From contig NC_083379.1 of assembly GCF_031755915.1 (NCBI RefSeq), positions 6,087,501 through 6,151,500 of the forward strand: a stretch of DNA of 64,000 nt. Reading direction: 5' to 3'. A program made the position numbers and the translations under genes. The stretch is from Ziziphus jujuba. Taxonomy: Eukaryota > Streptophyta > Magnoliopsida > Rosales > Rhamnaceae. This document shows, piece after piece, positions 35,476 to 47,403 of the stretch. The notes beneath the pieces are model-generated. The model was not told where the DNA came from. It was given only the letters and a program-made list of their open reading frames with translations, and ran no database searches. Each line of letters begins with the position of its first letter. Within the stretch, counting starts at the first letter, position 1.

Positions 35476-36738
35476 TTAGAGAGCTCTGGTTGATGGGTTT
35501 TTCTCAAGATCACAAGGATACTTCCAATAAAGCTGCTTCTCTATCATCAATGCACTAGCTGCTTCTGTTGCTTGATTCTTCCCGTCGTAGGTTCCACACG
35601 TCTCTTTCACCATTTTTGCTATTTGGGAACTTATTATCTCTTTCTATAACTCTGTCATTCCTAATCAAATTGTTGTTTATCTTGTACTTTTTACCTTTGT
35701 TTAGTGCTATTCTCTTTATTATAATCTTATTCTCTCTCTCTCTCTCTCTCTCTCTTTAACTTTGTTTGTTTTCTTCTGGTCCAAATTCCGAAACATGTCA
35801 CTTTCTTCAACTACATCCTGATTGTTTTTAAATGTGGAACACTGCTTTTTCATCGTAAATATTTTTTTTCTGACCCTTTTGTCTATCCATGTTGACACTC
35901 AGACTCGATTCTCCAACTTCAAAGTTCAAAATGGTTATTGCTTCAGCTTGTTGCTCTTTTTTTTTTTTTTGGTTCTTCATTAATTGACTTTGGCATCCAA
36001 AACTTTCATTCCCAAAGCATATCGGGCATCTTTTGCTTCTTTATATGACCATCTTGATGATTCCCTTTTTTGCGTAGAATATTTTCATGATCATGTTTGT
36101 TTAACCGGTTCTATGTTCTCTATTTAATATGTTCACTTTTTAACCCCCAAAAGAAATATTTAATATATTCACTGAAAATTCGGATATGATACTGGCATCT
36201 TTTAGGCACTACAGAAATTTCCTGCTCCTTTAATATAATATCAAAATATAGTCTTAACCAAATCCTAGGATGCTGACATGCTGTGAATAAAAAACAACGT
36301 GTAAGAGTAGATACTAATATTTATCACACGCATATACATAACTAATAAAACTCCAAATATATGTAGAAAAGTAAGTATTTCATATGGTGCCTCTTTTTTC
36401 TTTTTGTGAAAGCTAAAAGTAGCCTTTTAGGTCATTATATTTCCAAAGTGGAAGTAAATATACAAATCCAACAAACTCTTAGGCATTTATTTCATTGGTC
36501 ACCTTTCCATTTCAACTTATAAATGTCTTCCTTTTTCATATTTATCAAAAAAAAAAAAAAAAAATTGTTTTCCTCTTTCATTGTGGTAGGATTGATGTAT
36601 GTAGTCTTTGAACACTTGGACGGCGTGGATCCACCAATATAAATCTAGTATTATATTTTGATCTCTACTCCACATCCATAAGCTTGTATAAAATCATGGG
36701 ACATTAAGGTGTGCTAGTAATGTAATTTTGATGTCCAC

Positions 36739-36798
36739 TTAGTGAGAACTTAAATTGTGAAAGAAAATTTAATTGCCCCTTTTTTAAGTTCTCACTAA
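36739..36798. repeat. Perfect 16-bp inverted repeat
   Basis: TTAGTGAGAACTTAAA at 36739-36754 is matched exactly by its complement TTTAAGTTCTCACTAA at 36783-36798, with a 28-bp loop. It may be a tiny foldback element; no coding potential. Confidence 0.85.
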
Positions 36799-37070
36799 CT
36801 GGAGTTTATGTGCAAGAATACAAGAAGAAAGATGCCATCCTGCTATTAATTTTCATGGTTTTATTGGTACAAACAGAAAACAGATTAGCTTTGAAAATAC
36901 CCTTTCAAAAGTTTTTTTGTTTTTGTTCTTTTTTATATTAGGTATGATGAGAATCCTGAATGGATGGACTGACTCACCTGCCTCTTTGAGCATGCCCTGA
37001 TCTGTGGAGCAAAAACAATGGATCATAGTACCATGCCTTTCTGTGTTCTATTTTGGTCCACACAAAATTG

Positions 37071-37101
<31 letters not shown>

Positions 37102-38716
37102 TATATTTTTTTTTTTATTTATGTTCTTTAGGATTTATATCTCATCTAGCATTATCATCGTTCAACCAATACTTGAGAGGTTGTCGAATCAAAGCCCCAG
37201 TGGCCATAGACTTCTCTCAATCCCTCTCAACTTTCACTTGCCATGGTTTAGTCACCATGATGCTCATAAATTAAGAGACAATTTTACATTTAAGTGCAAA
37301 GAAATCAGGTAGCAAATGGGACCCAATCCTCGTGGTAGAACCCCCAGTCCTCGTGCGAGAGCTCCCAAAGTCTCTTTCTGGGGCCCTTGATGCATCAAAC
37401 TCAGCCTCAGAAATCTGCATATTTGTTCCTTTCTCCATGGGTTCACCATCTGCTATGTTTACTTTATGCAAAATCGGATTTTTCTTCCCGCTTGTATTTC
37501 ATCATCCTAGTGTATAATAATGAAGCTTTTGTCTCTTTTTAAATCTTGACACTTGAAAATTATTTTCATAATCTATCAACTTGAAATATATATATATATA
37601 TATATATACACACACTTTATTTCAAGGTTTTCATTATCCTAGATGCAAACAATGGCATAATTGTTGTTAATCACTCGGTTAATATCACAAAAAAAGTTTT
37701 ATACTAAGATACCATGATTTTGGATACAAACTAATTTTGAAAAACTAGTGTTAAGTCGTTTTGAGTATGTTAATTTGAGGTTATGAACGAATACTGAAAA
37801 ATGTTGTTTTTTAGTTTTGAAATGTAATGTTTGCTTTCAGAAATGAAAACGAGAATGGCAACCAATTCACGCCGAATGAGACACAACGATAAATAACAGA
37901 CAAGGTAATTTTGTCTCAATGCTTTCTGTTGCCATTGCCACACAATTTAGTTTAGGAATCCAGTGGAGTCCGAATGAAATGGGCCTTCTGCTGTAAAGAC
38001 AGATATATGTTGAAGAAAGCCCAATTAGCATTATATGTTATGAAAAGGCCCAAAATGGGGCCTAAACTTTACAGGTTTGTGGGCTACTTAGCAGCTATTC
38101 CTGCCCAGTCATTGGGTCTAAAATTGGGCTGAATCATGAGTCAAGTGTAGACTTTCGGTCAGCCTAGTTCTGCATGCCTGTGGCATCGATATGCTTTGGG
38201 CCTCCATTCTGTACTCTTAATACACCCTATTCATTTCATACACCTACTTTTTTTTACCCCCATAATTTTCAATGAAATCACGTCATTACTTAATTATGTT
38301 TGTTGAATATTTTCACATTTTTTTAAAATTTTTTTCAGCCGATATTATTATATCATGCTTCAAAATTTGATAACCTTGGATGAATTTTATCGAGATTAGT
38401 CCCTTCAGTTGTTGGGTTGATATGATTATTATGCATAGTTTTCAATTTTGAGGCTAAATAACATGGATGAAAGAGATTTTTTAAACTATTTTCAATATTG
38501 TTCAAAGACTGGAAGGCCGAAGTCATTAATTTGTAGTATACATGCTAACATTATTAACATTTAAGTATACTTAACCAAAAGAAAAAAAAAAACAAAAACA
38601 AAAAACTTATCAAAAAAATATTAATATTTATATATATATATTAATTGTTTGCTTCTACAACTTCAAGTCTGGCAAAACATATAACATCATTTTAGTTTTC
38701 ACACAGTTGAAGTGAA

Positions 38717-38780
38717 GATGTCATGCTACGATGCATGACACCATCCAAGATGTCATGCTACGATACATGACACCATCCAA
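38717..38780. repeat. 32-bp tandem duplication, each copy a hairpin
   Basis: Two copies (38717-38748 and 38749-38780) differ at one base. Each contains TGTCATGC and GCATGACA (or its variant ACATGACA) around a six-base loop, so each copy can fold on its own. Confidence 0.9.
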
Positions 38781-39057
38781 CCCTCAATCATTGACCTTCC
38801 GAATAATATTTGTTTGATCCATTCCTTAATATATATTTATTAGCAACTAATTATATATAACCAGATAATATAGTCTCAATTTTATTATTATTAGGTTTTA
38901 CTAGAAAATGATAAATTTAAGGAAAAAGTTGTTCATGATTTCTTTATAATTGTTGGGTAACTTTTAATTAGTAGCAATAAAATCCTTTTGAATTTTATTT
39001 TTATCTGTATTGATTTACGTATTTAATTGTATGCATTACAGTGAAAATTTTATGATG

Positions 39058-39190
39058 AGGACGGTCCGCATAAAGATCGTAGTATTAGTGATGGTTTTTC
39101 ATAATATTAACGACGGTTTTTTAGAAAATCGTCACCAATACTATGAAAAACCGTCACCAATATTGTTGTCCGCATGAGAACCGTCCGCAC
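39058..39190. mobile_element. Foldback element, possibly a CACTA-type fragment
   Basis: About 130 bp form a long imperfect palindrome. GACGGTCCGCAT near 39060 faces GAGAACCGTCCGCA near 39176, and ATTAGTGATGGTTTTTCATA on the left faces the complement of CTATGAAAAACCGTCACCAAT on the right. The GTGACGGTTTTT-like units resemble subterminal repeats of dicot CACTA elements. No CACTA ends or clear target-site duplication are visible, so class is uncertain. Confidence 0.5.
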
Positions 39191-39225
39191 CATAGACGGA
39201 TTGTGCATCACAATACTTATTTCTC

Positions 39226-39301
39226 TCAAATACTTGTGCAAATCACCTAACGGTTGTTAAATTTCAAATACTTGTGCGAATCACTTAACCGTTGTTAAAT
39301 A
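39226..39301. repeat. 38-bp tandem duplication
   Basis: TCAAATACTTGTGC begins at both 39226 and 39264, with the following AATCAC-TAAC-GTTGTTAAAT repeated at the same period and three or four substitutions. It lies just beyond the foldback element. Confidence 0.85.
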
Positions 39302-39885
39302 AATTCATATTAACAGTTTTAATTTTGCTTTACTATAGGATCAATGTGGAAAAATATAATTAACCTGATACTAAATATAAAAAAATATATATTGCTTATA
39401 AACACATTTTAATGGTGAGAAATATTCCGTGAATGTTGAATTATTGTTAAATGTCAACATGCATTTTTAAATTTGTTGAATTATACAATTCATACCTAAT
39501 GAGAAATATATGTATATTTTTGTTCTCAAGAGTCATGAAACAAAAAACAATTAAAAGTATAAAAGAGGACAAAAAGAGAAAAGAAAGAGAAAAGAAAAAC
39601 GGCAGCGGGTGGTTACACGCGCTAAGAGAGAGAGAGTGGTTCCATTTCCATGAGTGATGATGACCAGCAGTGTAAAAGCTTCCCTCTATTTCCTCGAAGC
39701 TGCACGTGGCAACGCATCAAGGTGATCTGGTTCAGCAGCGTACGTGGCACGAGACTACTGGTGAAATCCGGTTTCCGAAGATCCCATCACAGCCGTTCGT
39801 ATGATCCAAGAGAAGCCGACATTAGCTCTGTCTGACCGTTCCTGGAAGTTAAGAAAGAGAAAAAGAGTCAGACAGGGGTCGAGAG

Positions 39886-39887
<2 letters not shown>

Positions 39888-39922
<35 letters not shown>
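39888..39922. repeat. GA microsatellite in the SSP4-type leader
   Basis: A GA run of about 17 units lies just before a predicted 5' UTR splice donor (CTGCAG|GTAG, donor at 39939). GA/CT tracts are common in plant leaders and promoters. Confidence 0.9.
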
Positions 39923-39924
<2 letters not shown>

Positions 39925-41029
39925 CAGCTTCTCTGCAGGTAGTTTCTGTTTCCGTATTGAATTATTTCTTTCATGAAGCTAATTTCTTAGTTCGTGAATT
40001 TACTGTTGCTCGAATCCGCGTACCTTTTTCTTGGATTTTGTTGTTTTTGTGCTTTGTAATTTGGTTGTTTATCAACGGATAACTGCAAGTGAAGCTTTAT
40101 TCCTTCTGGGCGGCTTAAGTTAATGGTGTTGATTCTGATCATGCTTTTTATAGTTTGTTTGCTTCTTAACTCTTTTTTTTTTTTTTTTTTTAAATTTTGA
40201 TTTTTGGAGTTTTTTCTATTACCTGGTTTGTTTATGAATCGTAATTGACTTTGTGGGAAAGAACAAGGTGCTTGGTTGACTTAATTCTCGCGCGTTTTTA
40301 CTTGGGAATGTTGATGTTTTTGTTTTGTGGGTTTTGGGTTTTCTGGCTTGTGCTTGATTGGTAGACTGTTTCTAGGCTTCTTTATCACTTACCCAATTTT
40401 TGACATATTTTAATTTCTAAATTGTTTTATAAAAAAAGTATTTGCCATGGACGAATCTAGATGTTGATTGCCCTTTTGAATTGTAAAATATTCGTGAGTT
40501 CGATCTGATGCTTCTATTTAATATAAATGGGGCTCTTTTGGATTTGCTAATCAAAAAGAATTTTGAACCTAGAGGCCTTCTTTGATTGATTCCCCCCCAA
40601 CCTTTTTTTTTTTTCCCTTCACATATTTAATGTCATATTTGGAGGCTGAAGTTAAATTCCGCTTCACCAAAAACATGTATTTTATGGTGATTAGAGTAAT
40701 GAAATGTTATGGAAGCAAAGATGGTGATGGTGCTTTGTGGTTTGCTAATTTAGCTTCGAGTCTGGCATTAACTCTTTTAAATGGGGTTGGGTTTCGAAGG
40801 TGGTAAACCGGGATCGTAACCCTGCGTCGTTATTCATGGCTTAAAACTGTGGTGGAAATTAGCTGCTAATGATTCTTCTATCTAATGCTTACAAGATAGA
40901 AAGTATTTCTTGGACACTATCATGTTGTTTTTTCTTTTGATCTGGTTGAATTTGTTTTTCAATCTTGAATGTTTTTTGACACTGTTTCTCGTTTTGCTTT
41001 AATTGCCCAGAGGGTTCTTTTTCCCACTG

Positions 41030-41200
41030 ATGTTTGGGAAGCATATCTGTTGTAAATTTAACAAGTACAGATCAAATGCCATCTCTAAAAATGAAGACCA
41101 AATCAAGCATGTGCTGTTTAAGAGAAAAAAATGGTCTTCATGTATGTCAAAGGTCAAGTATAATTTCCAAAAAAGTATGCTCTCATGTCAGGTTTTCTGA
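41030..41200 (+). CDS. Upstream ORF overlapping the SSP4-type start
   Basis: If the leader intron ends at the AG at 41009-41010, the first ATG in the mRNA's second exon is at 41030 (CTGATGTTT), not the main start at 41076. It opens a 56-codon frame that overlaps the main coding region by 125 bases and ends TGA at 41198-41200. Such an overlapping frame would be expected to lower translation of the main protein. The peptide (MFGKHICCKFNKYRSNAISK start) is basic and not recognised. Confidence 0.4.
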   Translation: MFGKHICCKFNKYRSNAISKNEDQIKHVLFKRKKWSSCMSKVKYNFQKSMLSCQVF

Positions 41201-41794
41201 ACATACTGCAAATCTTGACACTTGCGTTCAAAATTATCTTGATGGTAAGAAACTCAACTTTAAGATGCTTTTGTTGACTTCGCAACTTTTCTCATGTTGC
41301 CTGTCTGCATCTCCGTGTTTCATGGGGGTTTAACTTTACTTAACATAAACCAATTTTGACACAGTACAGTTACATTTGAGAATGAAACAAATTTTGTAAG
41401 AGAAGAAAGGTATTATTGTTTTTTCTATCATTGTTATTGCTGATGGTGGTATTATTGTTAAAGATAGTACCCTTGCATTTTTTGTTCTATCCCAGTTTGT
41501 CACTAGATTTCTTGTTTAACCAAATTGTCCCTAAACTATGACATAATGAATAATTCATTCTTTCTTTATTTTTATTCCTTTTAAGAGTTTGTTGATATTG
41601 GCCACCCATGTAAGCACTCTACATGGATAATATTTTCTTGAATTGGAACTTGTTTTTATAGTAAAATTGATCACAGAATAAAGAGAACATGAGCAATAAT
41701 AAAATTTTCTTTCATTTCTTCATAAATTTTATTCCAAAAAATTCAACAAGTTAATATTTTCATGTAGCCTATTTATATGAACATAATGTGTGTG

Positions 41795-41849
<55 letters not shown>

Positions 41850-44800
41850 AAGTTTTGGGGACCAAATTGAGATAGGACTCAAAATGCAGGGGCAATTTTT
41901 CTAATTATTCCTAACTTTAATTATTATTATTATTATTATTGACATGGTAGAATAGTCACATTTGATTGTATGATTTAAGGGATTTCCATCATATACTACA
42001 TCATAGGGCGCCACCAAAAATGTAACAACCAGTAACAATTTATCTTTTCAATGCATCATGAGCTGCCTGGTTTTTGTAGTTTGTGATTAGCCATTCTTTG
42101 ACTTATTGGTAGTTTAAGATGTTCCTTACATGTGTTCTTTGACTTAAATGAATTTATGCTAAGGACATTGATAATTTCCACCCGCTATGAGGTGTTTGGG
42201 TCTTCTAGTGTTGCAATTTAAGTTGATGCATAATGTATTTTAAGAAGCTTTTACTTGTTCTCATAGTTTCTTCGAGCAAACAAATTTCTGCTAAGGACAC
42301 TGAAAGTGATGAAGCGATTGACCATCAGGAACTATTGGATGAAGCAAATTCTGAGTCTCTAAAGCAGTCTTGTGATTCTACAACCACAGGAAGGATGGTA
42401 AAGAAATAGTTTACCTTATTGGCTGTAAAACTCATGATATTTCTTGATGTTTAAGCTAAACTTATGATATCATTATTAAATTAATTTAAAGTTTGTTCCT
42501 TGTCAAAATTTACTTTTGTCTTAGAACATTGGTTCATCATTTGAAAGTTAAAAAATGTATTTTATGCAAATAACTGTGATTTTTTATGCATATGAGATTT
42601 TTGCAATCTTACTGCTCTCTGTTCTTGTTTCTAGAATTTTTATTTGTCATTTTATGGCTAAAATTCTTCTCTGGTGTATATTTAAAAACGTTATTTCATT
42701 AATTTGCAGGAATCCAGCCATACTTTTCCATCAAACTTGGAAACTATTTTTTCTCCTGCTTTGGAGCCCCTTGAAGTCCTTTTTGAACCAAGTGCAGACA
42801 ATAATGCAGGTATATGCACATTTTTTCTCACAGTAATTTTTATTATCAACCATGTTTACATCTCAACAGGTAGGAATAATTTTTTACATATAGGTCCTTC
42901 CATGCAAGTCCTTATGAATTTTGGAAGCCTTAATAGCACTTTCACTTGACATTTATAAAAGTAATTTAAAAAATAAAGAATGATGGTGAGAAAATTAGAG
43001 AAACAATTGTATATTATTTATTTAATACTACTACTAAGCACTTTGAGAGTAAAATAGAATGGTTCTTTTCAGAAATTTAAAGTTATCATGTTCCCAAGAA
43101 GTTAAGTTGTTTTCTAGTGGGTCGAACTTATATCAAGACAACACAATCAACAGTTAACATGCTCCTTCATGTGTCAACCGTCTAGTAATGGGGTCTAAAA
43201 CTGAGCCTTATATCGATGCCAACAGAAGTTCAATTAGTAATTAAGTTCTAATGCCATGTTAATTTATTGATATTCCCAAAAGATTAAATGATTAGAAAGT
43301 GAGTCAAATGATGTGTATCAACCTCGAACATCGCAAAGTAACCAAAAAAAAAAAAAAAAATTAAGCAACACTTTTGCTTAATGAAATAAATTTTAGTATA
43401 ATGAGCTTATAAATGTTTAAATGAAATTTGTTTAGAAAATTAATATCATAAAATATGTAGGAAATACCTTGTAACGAGTTAATATCTGATATTCTGATAT
43501 TTCTTTATTAACCTGCAGTTGGGAGCGATAATTACCCTGACATGTCTTGGTTAGGAGCTGATGACTGCGATGATAATAGAAGCACACGTGACTGTCAAAC
43601 TTGTGATATATCTGATTTCTACATTTCTGACATGATTGTTGGAAACTTCCCCTTCAACGGGAATGTATTTGATGATACAAGTGAAAGCAATTGCTTTGCC
43701 AGTTACAAATCTGCCGAGCCAAATATGCTGTTTGATATGGCTGAGCAATACATGTTATTGCCTTTCCTGGAGGAAACTTTCAGAAGCAGTAGTACCGATG
43801 ATGACAAATCATGTGAAAAGGCCATGATGGATCCGAATAATTCTGCCTTATATCCAGCAATTGAACAGATGAGATCATGCAACCAGGATTCTGTTGTTAA
43901 CTCTTCTGACTCGGATCAGGCAGAGTGCTTTGATCCTCAGTTGTTTATAAAAAATTTACCAGAATTATCAGATGTGGTATCCAATTTTCAAACTAATTCA
44001 CTGCCTGAGGAAACTACAAAAGGAAAGCGTATAACTCTAGTACTTGATTTGGATGGTAAGTAGATTACATTATGTGTAACAAAAATTATATATTATGTCA
44101 TCTTTATTTAAATAATTTCTCAAGTATTTCCTGTTCCACATGCCATTTAGGCTTCAAATTTTGAGAGCCAGTTGGTCAATTAATTTACTTGTTCTGCAAC
44201 CTCCTTGAAATTAGTTAGGTCTGTGAATGAGTTTATCAAGCTTCATTTCTATAAGTTTTTACTTTATTTTACTTTACTCCCTTCTGTAAAATTAAATTTA
44301 GAAGTCCAATGAAGTTCTGAGAAGGCAGTGTATTTGTTTGGTTATATAATTACCAGCTTTGACCTATTAAAGAGTAATTGCGGTCAGTCTTACAGTAAAA
44401 TTGTATCTTCCCTAAAGACTCAAATCAGTCTTACAGTAAAATTGTATCTTCCCTAAAGACTCAAATCAGTCTTACAGTAAAATTGTATCTTCCCTAAAGA
44501 CTCAAATTTTTGCGGTTCTGAACTCACTCTGTGTACACGGCATAGAGGAGAATTTTGAGAAATTGTAAAATAATAATTATATTATCTATGAACAATGTGT
44601 TCATAAAGAGAGATTTATAATTATTGCATTATGGTTCAATGAGTTTATAAAGAGATACAAATTTCAGTGAACAGTATTTTTGCACTCTGTGCTGCTAAGG
44701 ATTTGTTCGGGTTGGACTCTGTGAGGCCAATCTTTACTTTGGCTAATTTCTTTCTTCTCCAAATTCTTTGCAAAATTTCGTCTGAGGAATATTTATTTAA

Positions 44801-46171
44801 GAGTATGTTTTGATATTCATTCATCCTGCTTTGCATGTGCAGAAACCCTTGTCCATTCTACGCTTGAACATTGTGAGAATGCAGATTTCTCCTTTACTGT
44901 GTTTTTCAACATGAAAGAGAACACAGTATATGTAAAGAAAAGGCCTTATCTTCGAACATTCTTAGAGCGGGTTGCTGAGATGTTTGAAGTTATTATTTTT
45001 ACTGCCAGCCAAAGCATCTATGCAGAACAACTTCTTGATATGCTAGATCCAGAAGGAAAGCTTATATCTCGGCGAGTTTACCGCGAATCATGCATCTTCT
45101 CAGATGGTAGTTACACTAAAGATTTGACAGTTTTAGGTGTTGATCTTGCAAAAGTTGTCATAATTGACAATTCTCCTCAGGTATAACACCTTACTGCTTG
45201 TGTACACTGGCCTCTCTCTCTCTCTTTCCAATTTCAGTTAATGGTGGGATTTTATATCAGATTAGGAAAGACTATCAAAATTAGATGTTAGATTTATTTG
45301 GGATGTGGATCCAACCTCATTGCTTATGAAATGCCATTTTGTTTCAGTTTTTTCATTTTATATAAATCCAATACCATAGTTTAATTATGGATGGTAATTT
45401 AACATCTTGTGAAGCTTGGAATTTGTAGAAAGTAGTAACAAAAACTGATTATGTTTGGTTTGTCAAGCAACGGCAATATATATTATTACTGTCATTTAGC
45501 TCGAGGAAACAAAAACACTGGTCATTTGTGAGTCCATCAGATAATTAAAAACAAATGAAGGCCTTACATATTTGAACAGGAAATTACAACAAATGGGGGT
45601 TACCAAAAAATGAACACAAGAAGAACTAGCCAACGGGCTGGATTTCATATCAAGTTACCTTCAACCCCTAAATTAAGTAAAAGGGAAGTGGACCCAACTA
45701 TTTATCTCAAGCCAACAACTAACATACACTAACATGCATATGAAGAAAAAAATTATTACTAGGTTCACAGTTCAAAACTTGGGAAGGCAATAATATACGT
45801 TTTTAGTTGTTCATTAGGGATAGGATTCTGTTACTTGGAAAGGAAAAGAGATAAAGGTGATCTAAAATAAGGTGGTTTTTTAACATGCTTAACAGATAAA
45901 GCTGTCTGTTATCAAAGGAAATAGTAATGGTAAGGGGGAAAAAAGAAAAGAAAGACCTAGTCACCATCGGATGAACTCTGACTGTTTAAGGTGTACTTCT
46001 TTGATATTTCAGGTTTTCCGCTTGCAAGTGAATAATGGGATTCCCATAAAGAGTTGGTTTGATGATCCATCGGACTGCGCATTAATTTCATTGCTTCCCT
46101 TCTTAGAGACTCTTCTAGATGCTGATGATGTTCGTCCTATCATTGCCAAGAGATTTGGTAACAAGGAATAA
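41076..46171 (+). CDS. SSP4: SCP1-like small CTD phosphatase (SSP4 type)
   Basis: Six exons, 41076-41244, 42267-42397, 42710-42809, 43519-44055, 44843-45180 and 46013-46171, give 477 residues. The N-terminal two thirds (MPSLKMKTKSSMCCLREKNG start) is family-specific and acidic in the middle. The C-terminal FCP1/NLI phosphatase domain starts near residue 305, with the catalytic LVLDLDETLVHST (Asp310 and Asp312). It continues with RPYLRTFLERVAEMFEVIIF, ASQSIYAEQLLD, VVIIDNSPQV and GIPIKSWFDDPSDCALISLL, all hallmarks of Mg-dependent CTD phosphatases. Family knowledge: SCP1-like proteins remove phosphate from the RNA polymerase II CTD in the nucleus. I recall Arabidopsis SSP4 (At5g46410) and SSP4b (At4g18140). 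The leader appears to have an intron (39939 to 41010). Confidence 0.94.
41787..41848. repeat. (TG)n followed by a 40-base T run
   Basis: A TG microsatellite at 41787-41809 runs directly into about 40 T in the first coding-region intron of the SSP4-type gene. The length is prone to assembly error. Confidence 0.9.
43083..43325. repeat. Degenerate direct repeat in an SSP4 intron
   Basis: CCCAAGAAGTTAAGTTGTTTTCTAG near 43092 and CCCAAAAGATTAAATGATTAGAAA near 43276 are followed by similar AGTGGGTCGAACTTATATCAA and AGTGAGTCAAATGATGTGTATCAA segments. This looks like an old dispersed repeat common in dicot introns; its class is not clear. Confidence 0.35.
44385..44507. repeat. Perfect 41-bp triplication in an SSP4 intron
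   Basis: Three head-to-tail copies of a 41-bp unit starting CAGTCTTACAGTAAAATTGT lie at 44385-44425, 44426-44466 and 44467-44507. They are identical to the last base, so the array is young or kept uniform by unequal crossing over. Confidence 0.97.
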
Positions 46172-47362
46172 GAGCCCCTTGTCATTCTCATTTGCTCGAA
46201 TATAGCTACTTCTTGCCCTCTTGTCTATTTTGAGCTGGAATTTGGCCTCTTATCTAGTCTGCATTCTTATCTTATGATCTTATTAGGTAATTAACTATAC
46301 AATAAACTATGATTTCTCTTATTGTTGAGTCGGCTATTGCTACTTATTTACTTCTTCCATCTTCTCAGCTGATAACTTTCAGGAATGCTTTGTCTGATTA
46401 TTGTTCAAAGGTAATTTTAGGGTTGTCTTGATTACTTTTATTGTACAGTCTAAGGAGGTGTACATGAATTACTGTCATATTGTGAAATATAATTCTTGCA
46501 ACATTGCTTTTTACTAACTTTTTCTTTGAAGTTGCTACTATTTTGTTTACTTTTTTGTAGTTCTTTTGTTTTTATCAAATAAGATTTTTAGCAGACAGTT
46601 ATGCTTATCCTAAGAAGTTGGAACTGAAAACCTGAAACACTAAACGGTGATGCTAACCTTTCCCCTCCATATATGTTACTGTTGTGGTAATAGTCAATGC
46701 TTCCACCCTGTATATTTTGCGGTAAGATTATTGTCTGAACTTTCTTTTAGAGATCTACAAAATGCATAATGGATGTACATAGATAAGCCAGAATATTTCA
46801 AGATACTTTGTATAATAATAGTTTTCAAGAAAATTGAAATATAATATATCTTAGAAGTAATCTGTGATAGAAATATCTCACAAGATTCTAACAAGTTGAA
46901 AGTGCAAGAATCAATATCAGTCTAACTTTGCTTATGAGAGGTGAAATATTTTAAAATTTGAATTGAAAACATAAACAAGAAACTCATAATTATGATTTTC
47001 TCATAGAAGATTACATTCTAGTCAAGAATATTATGTGCATATTTAAACTTTCTCCCAAGGGAAACAAATGAACATTCTTAATTAGGTCTTTAGTCTAATC
47101 GAATATGAATTCAGGCTATGATAATGAAATTCAGAAAAATATGTGATCGTTCCTATAATACTTTCCTGCCACAATATATTTAAAAAAAAAAAAAAAAAGA
47201 AAAAAAAAAAGAAAAAAGGAAAAGAAAAAATATTTTGCATAGAGAATACAAAGGAGAAGGATGAAGAATCTTTGAAAAAGAAGAAAGAGATGAGTTTTGC
47301 CAAAAGAACAAAGAGAAAGAAGAAAATAACAGAAAAAAGGGGGTAAAAAAGGAAAGAAAAAC

Positions 47363-47403
<41 letters not shown>

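Larger units (their letters stand above)
35476..39887. other. Divergent spacer between PHYE and the SSP4-type gene
   Basis: The PHYE leader and promoter occupy the left end, with a CT repeat at about 35731-35756. The rest is AT-rich spacer with TA microsatellites (37085-37106 and 37588-37608) and several small repeats and foldbacks listed separately. A short frame on the minus strand (37264-37471) looks less random than its neighbours, but I do not recognise it. Confidence 0.5.

Noticed and set aside
37264..37471. Short minus-strand frame with ASRAPERDFGSSRTRTGGS
   Set aside because: Looks less random than its surroundings but is short, unsupported by splice context and not recognised; not called as a gene.
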